Source of the DNA: VXNE01 sp963665455
GTDB lineage: Bacteria; Pseudomonadota; Gammaproteobacteria; Pseudomonadales; Azotimanducaceae
Direction: 5' to 3'
Length of the DNA: 64,000 nt
Assembly (NCBI GenBank): GCA_963665455.1
Contig: OY762279.1
Location: forward strand, 372,001-436,000
Made by a program: the position numbers and the translations under genes. Shown piece after piece: positions 62,542 through 64,000 of the stretch (within the stretch, counting starts at the first letter, position 1; every line of letters begins with the position of its first letter). Under the pieces are notes generated by a model, which saw only the letters and a program-made list of their open reading frames with translations, made no database searches and was not told the origin of the DNA.

Positions 62542-63222
62542 ATGAGCGTCTTTTCCCGTCTGAGCGACATCGTCAACTCCAACCTCAACGCCCTGCTCGA
62601 CAAGGCGGAGGACCCGGAGAAGATGGTCCGGCTCATCATCCAGGAGATGGAGGAGACCCTGGTCGAGGTGCGCACCACGTCGGCCCGGGCCATCGCGGAC
62701 AAGAAGGAGCTGTCCCGGCGCCGGGAGGCGCTGGAGCAGGAGGCGGCGGAGTGGGAGCGCAAGGCGGAGCTCGCCGTGCGCAAGGAACGCGACGACCTGG
62801 CCCGCGCCGCCCTCCTGGAGCGGACCAAGGCCGCCGAGATGGCGGCTGCGGCGGCGGACGAGGTCGGTCTCCTCGACGAGACCCTGGCCAAGCTGAACGG
62901 CGACGTCGGTGCCCTGCAGGCGAAGATCAAGGACGCCAAGGCGCGCCAGAGCGCCCTCATCGTGCGCGGCCAGACGGCGAAGACGCGCCTGGGCATCCGC
63001 CGGCAGCTCTCGGACCACAACATCGACGAGGCCATGCACCGCTTCGAGCTCTACGAGCGCAAGCTCGACGATCTCGAGGGCGCGGTCGAGTCCTACGACC
63101 TGGGCCAGAAGACCCTCGCCGCCGAGATCGAGGAGCTCGAGGACAACGAGCGCATCGACGAGGAACTCCAGCGCCTCAAGGCGCGGGTCGAGGGGCCGGA
63201 CGGGGCGAAGGCGGCCGAGTGA
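62542..63222 (+). CDS. pspA: PspA, phage-shock membrane-stress protein
   Basis: 226 residues from the ATG at 62542, with AAGGAGGC upstream; a longer frame upstream is not used. Starts MSVFSRLSDIVNSNLNALLD, the conserved membrane-binding amphipathic helix, then DPEKMVRLIIQEMEETLVEV. The rest is almost all coiled coil, as in PspA/IM30 (ESCRT-III-like) proteins. It binds and repairs stressed inner membrane and inhibits PspF. First gene of the pspA-pspB-pspC operon. Confidence 0.95.
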   Translation: MSVFSRLSDIVNSNLNALLDKAEDPEKMVRLIIQEMEETLVEVRTTSARAIADKKELSRRREALEQEAAEWERKAELAVRKERDDLARAALLERTKAAEMAAAAADEVGLLDETLAKLNGDVGALQAKIKDAKARQSALIVRGQTAKTRLGIRRQLSDHNIDEAMHRFELYERKLDDLEGAVESYDLGQKTLAAEIEELEDNERIDEELQRLKARVEGPDGAKAAE

Positions 63223-63308
63223 AGCGTCGACCGCGCGTCGGCCCGCCCGCGGCGTGACCGTGGGCTGGTGACCGCGCCGTTCCGGCAGAGACCCAATCAG
63301 GAGTGACC

Positions 63309-63557
63309 ATGGACCCATACACGTTCGCCTTCGCCTTCGTACCGACGCTCCTCTTTATCGTGGTCGTCGCGCCCCTGTGGATCCTGATGCACTATCGCAG
63401 CAAGCGCCGGATGCAGGGTGCGCTCTCCGAGGACGAACGCGCCGAACTGGAGCGGCTCGCCGAGGTGGCGGAGCGCATGGGCGAGCGCGTCGAGACCCTG
63501 GAGGCCATCCTCGACGCGGAAACGCCCGACTGGCGCAAGCGTCACGCAGAGGAATAA
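63309..63557 (+). CDS. pspB: PspB, phage-shock membrane protein
   Basis: 82 residues from the ATG at 63309 (AGGAG upstream); a GTG six bases earlier is less likely. One N-terminal transmembrane helix (FAFVPTLLFIVVVAPLWILM), then a charged leucine-zipper-like coiled coil (RAELERLAEVAERMGERVETL). With PspC it senses membrane damage and releases PspF from PspA. Length is normal. Confidence 0.9.
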   Translation: MDPYTFAFAFVPTLLFIVVVAPLWILMHYRSKRRMQGALSEDERAELERLAEVAERMGERVETLEAILDAETPDWRKRHAEE

Positions 63558-63585
63558 AGGCAAGGATCAACGGAGGAGAGTGGAG

Positions 63586-64000
63586 GTGACTCGGAAATCC
63601 GACGCGGGACGCCGCGGCAGCCGCGACTTCGACGACGCGGCCCGCAGGTTCCAGGAGACGGTGGAGGATCTCGCCGCCCGCGCGGGGGACGAGATGGGGG
63701 AACGGGCCGCGGCGTTCCTGGACGACGCGGCGGACCGGCTCCGCGGCGAACAGCAGGACACTTCCGATAGGCGCGGCGAGCGGTCTGGCGCCCGGCGGCG
63801 TCGCCGGCACCATCGTGGCCATGAGCCCTACTCCTATGGCTCGCACAAGCGCTATCCGGACTACGACCCCTACGGATGGCGCTCCCGCAAGCTCTATCTC
63901 GACGACGACAACGGCAAGATCGTCGGCGTCTGCGGGGGCATCGCGAACTACTTCGGCATGGAGGGGTGGGTCGTCCGCTGCATTGCCGTGACCGGGCTAA
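63586..64000 (+). CDS. pspC: PspC, 5' part (gene continues beyond the window)
   Basis: 138 residues visible from a GTG at 63586, which follows GGAGGAG by seven bases; a GTG at 63580 is an alternative. An unusually long charged N-terminal extension (about 100 residues, Arg/Asp/His-rich) precedes the PspC domain, which begins RKLYLDDDNGKIVGVCGGI and continues into its hydrophobic helix at the window edge. E. coli PspC starts almost directly at this domain, so the extension is a lineage feature. Confidence 0.85.
   Translation, partial: MTRKSDAGRRGSRDFDDAARRFQETVEDLAARAGDEMGERAAAFLDDAADRLRGEQQDTSDRRGERSGARRRRRHHRGHEPYSYGSHKRYPDYDPYGWRSRKLYLDDDNGKIVGVCGGIANYFGMEGWVVRCIAVTGL

Noticed and set aside
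1..64000. CRISPR array
   Set aside because: No regularly spaced direct repeats with unique spacers were seen anywhere.

Overview
The window is a 64 kb stretch of GC-rich (roughly two-thirds G+C by eye) bacterial chromosome. It looks gammaproteobacterial. The right end carries a classic pspF / pspABC phage-shock locus. There are two TonB-dependent receptors, a small SRP RNA next to tRNA-Ser(GGA), phytanoyl-CoA-dioxygenase-type oxygenases, a tannase, a sulfatase remnant, a large ankyrin protein and a likely selenoprotein. That mix resembles uncultured marine or host-associated Gammaproteobacteria, but the assignment is inference.

Layout. (1) 1-6.8 kb is a defence-like block: SNF2 helicase, small membrane protein, nuclease-like protein and an opposing PHP-AAA (TrlF-type) ATPase. 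(2) 6.86-9.3 kb is a degraded duplicate of a tRNA-Ser / SRP RNA / phyH segment, split by an inserted MNT-HEPN toxin-antitoxin pair. (3) 9.4-16.6 kb holds a tannase, a TonB receptor, an AAA ATPase whose 3' end is capped by a palindromic MITE-like element, and an AbiEii-type nucleotidyltransferase fused to a partner domain. (4) 16.92-54.12 kb is bounded by 23-bp terminal inverted repeats (one mismatch) and a 10-bp direct repeat equal to the 3' end of the intact tRNA-Ser gene at 54.12 kb. I read it as a 37 kb site-specific mobile island. Its left end carries a zinc-ribbon transposase-like protein with three co-oriented partners and a convergent paralogue. Then come a ClpP-TraD fusion / Thg1 / basic protein / ankyrin operon, a Panacea-DUF433 operon, a TonB receptor, gene remnants, a 1679-residue single-chain restriction-modification enzyme, a pentapeptide-repeat membrane protein, a methylase-nuclease pair and small genes ending with a GIY-YIG protein. 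(5) 54.1-57.9 kb holds the intact tRNA-Ser, SRP RNA and phyH, followed by two more versions of the nucleotidyltransferase/partner system. (6) 58.0-64.0 kb looks like core genome: a molybdopterin oxidoreductase, a selenocysteine-containing peroxiredoxin-like protein with a SECIS-like hairpin, a membrane protein, and pspF with pspA-pspB-pspC.

How it fits together. tRNA-Ser(GGA) appears to be a repeated integration hotspot, and related elements have accreted in tandem to its left. Most genes in 1-57 kb are defence, toxin-antitoxin or mobility modules. The strongest candidates for undescribed biology are the tRNA-Ser element with its zinc-ribbon transposase module, the ClpP-TraD/Thg1/ankyrin operon, and the AbiEii-like nucleotidyltransferase with a new partner domain seen in split, fused and reversed arrangements. 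All calls come from reading the sequence; no database search was run.
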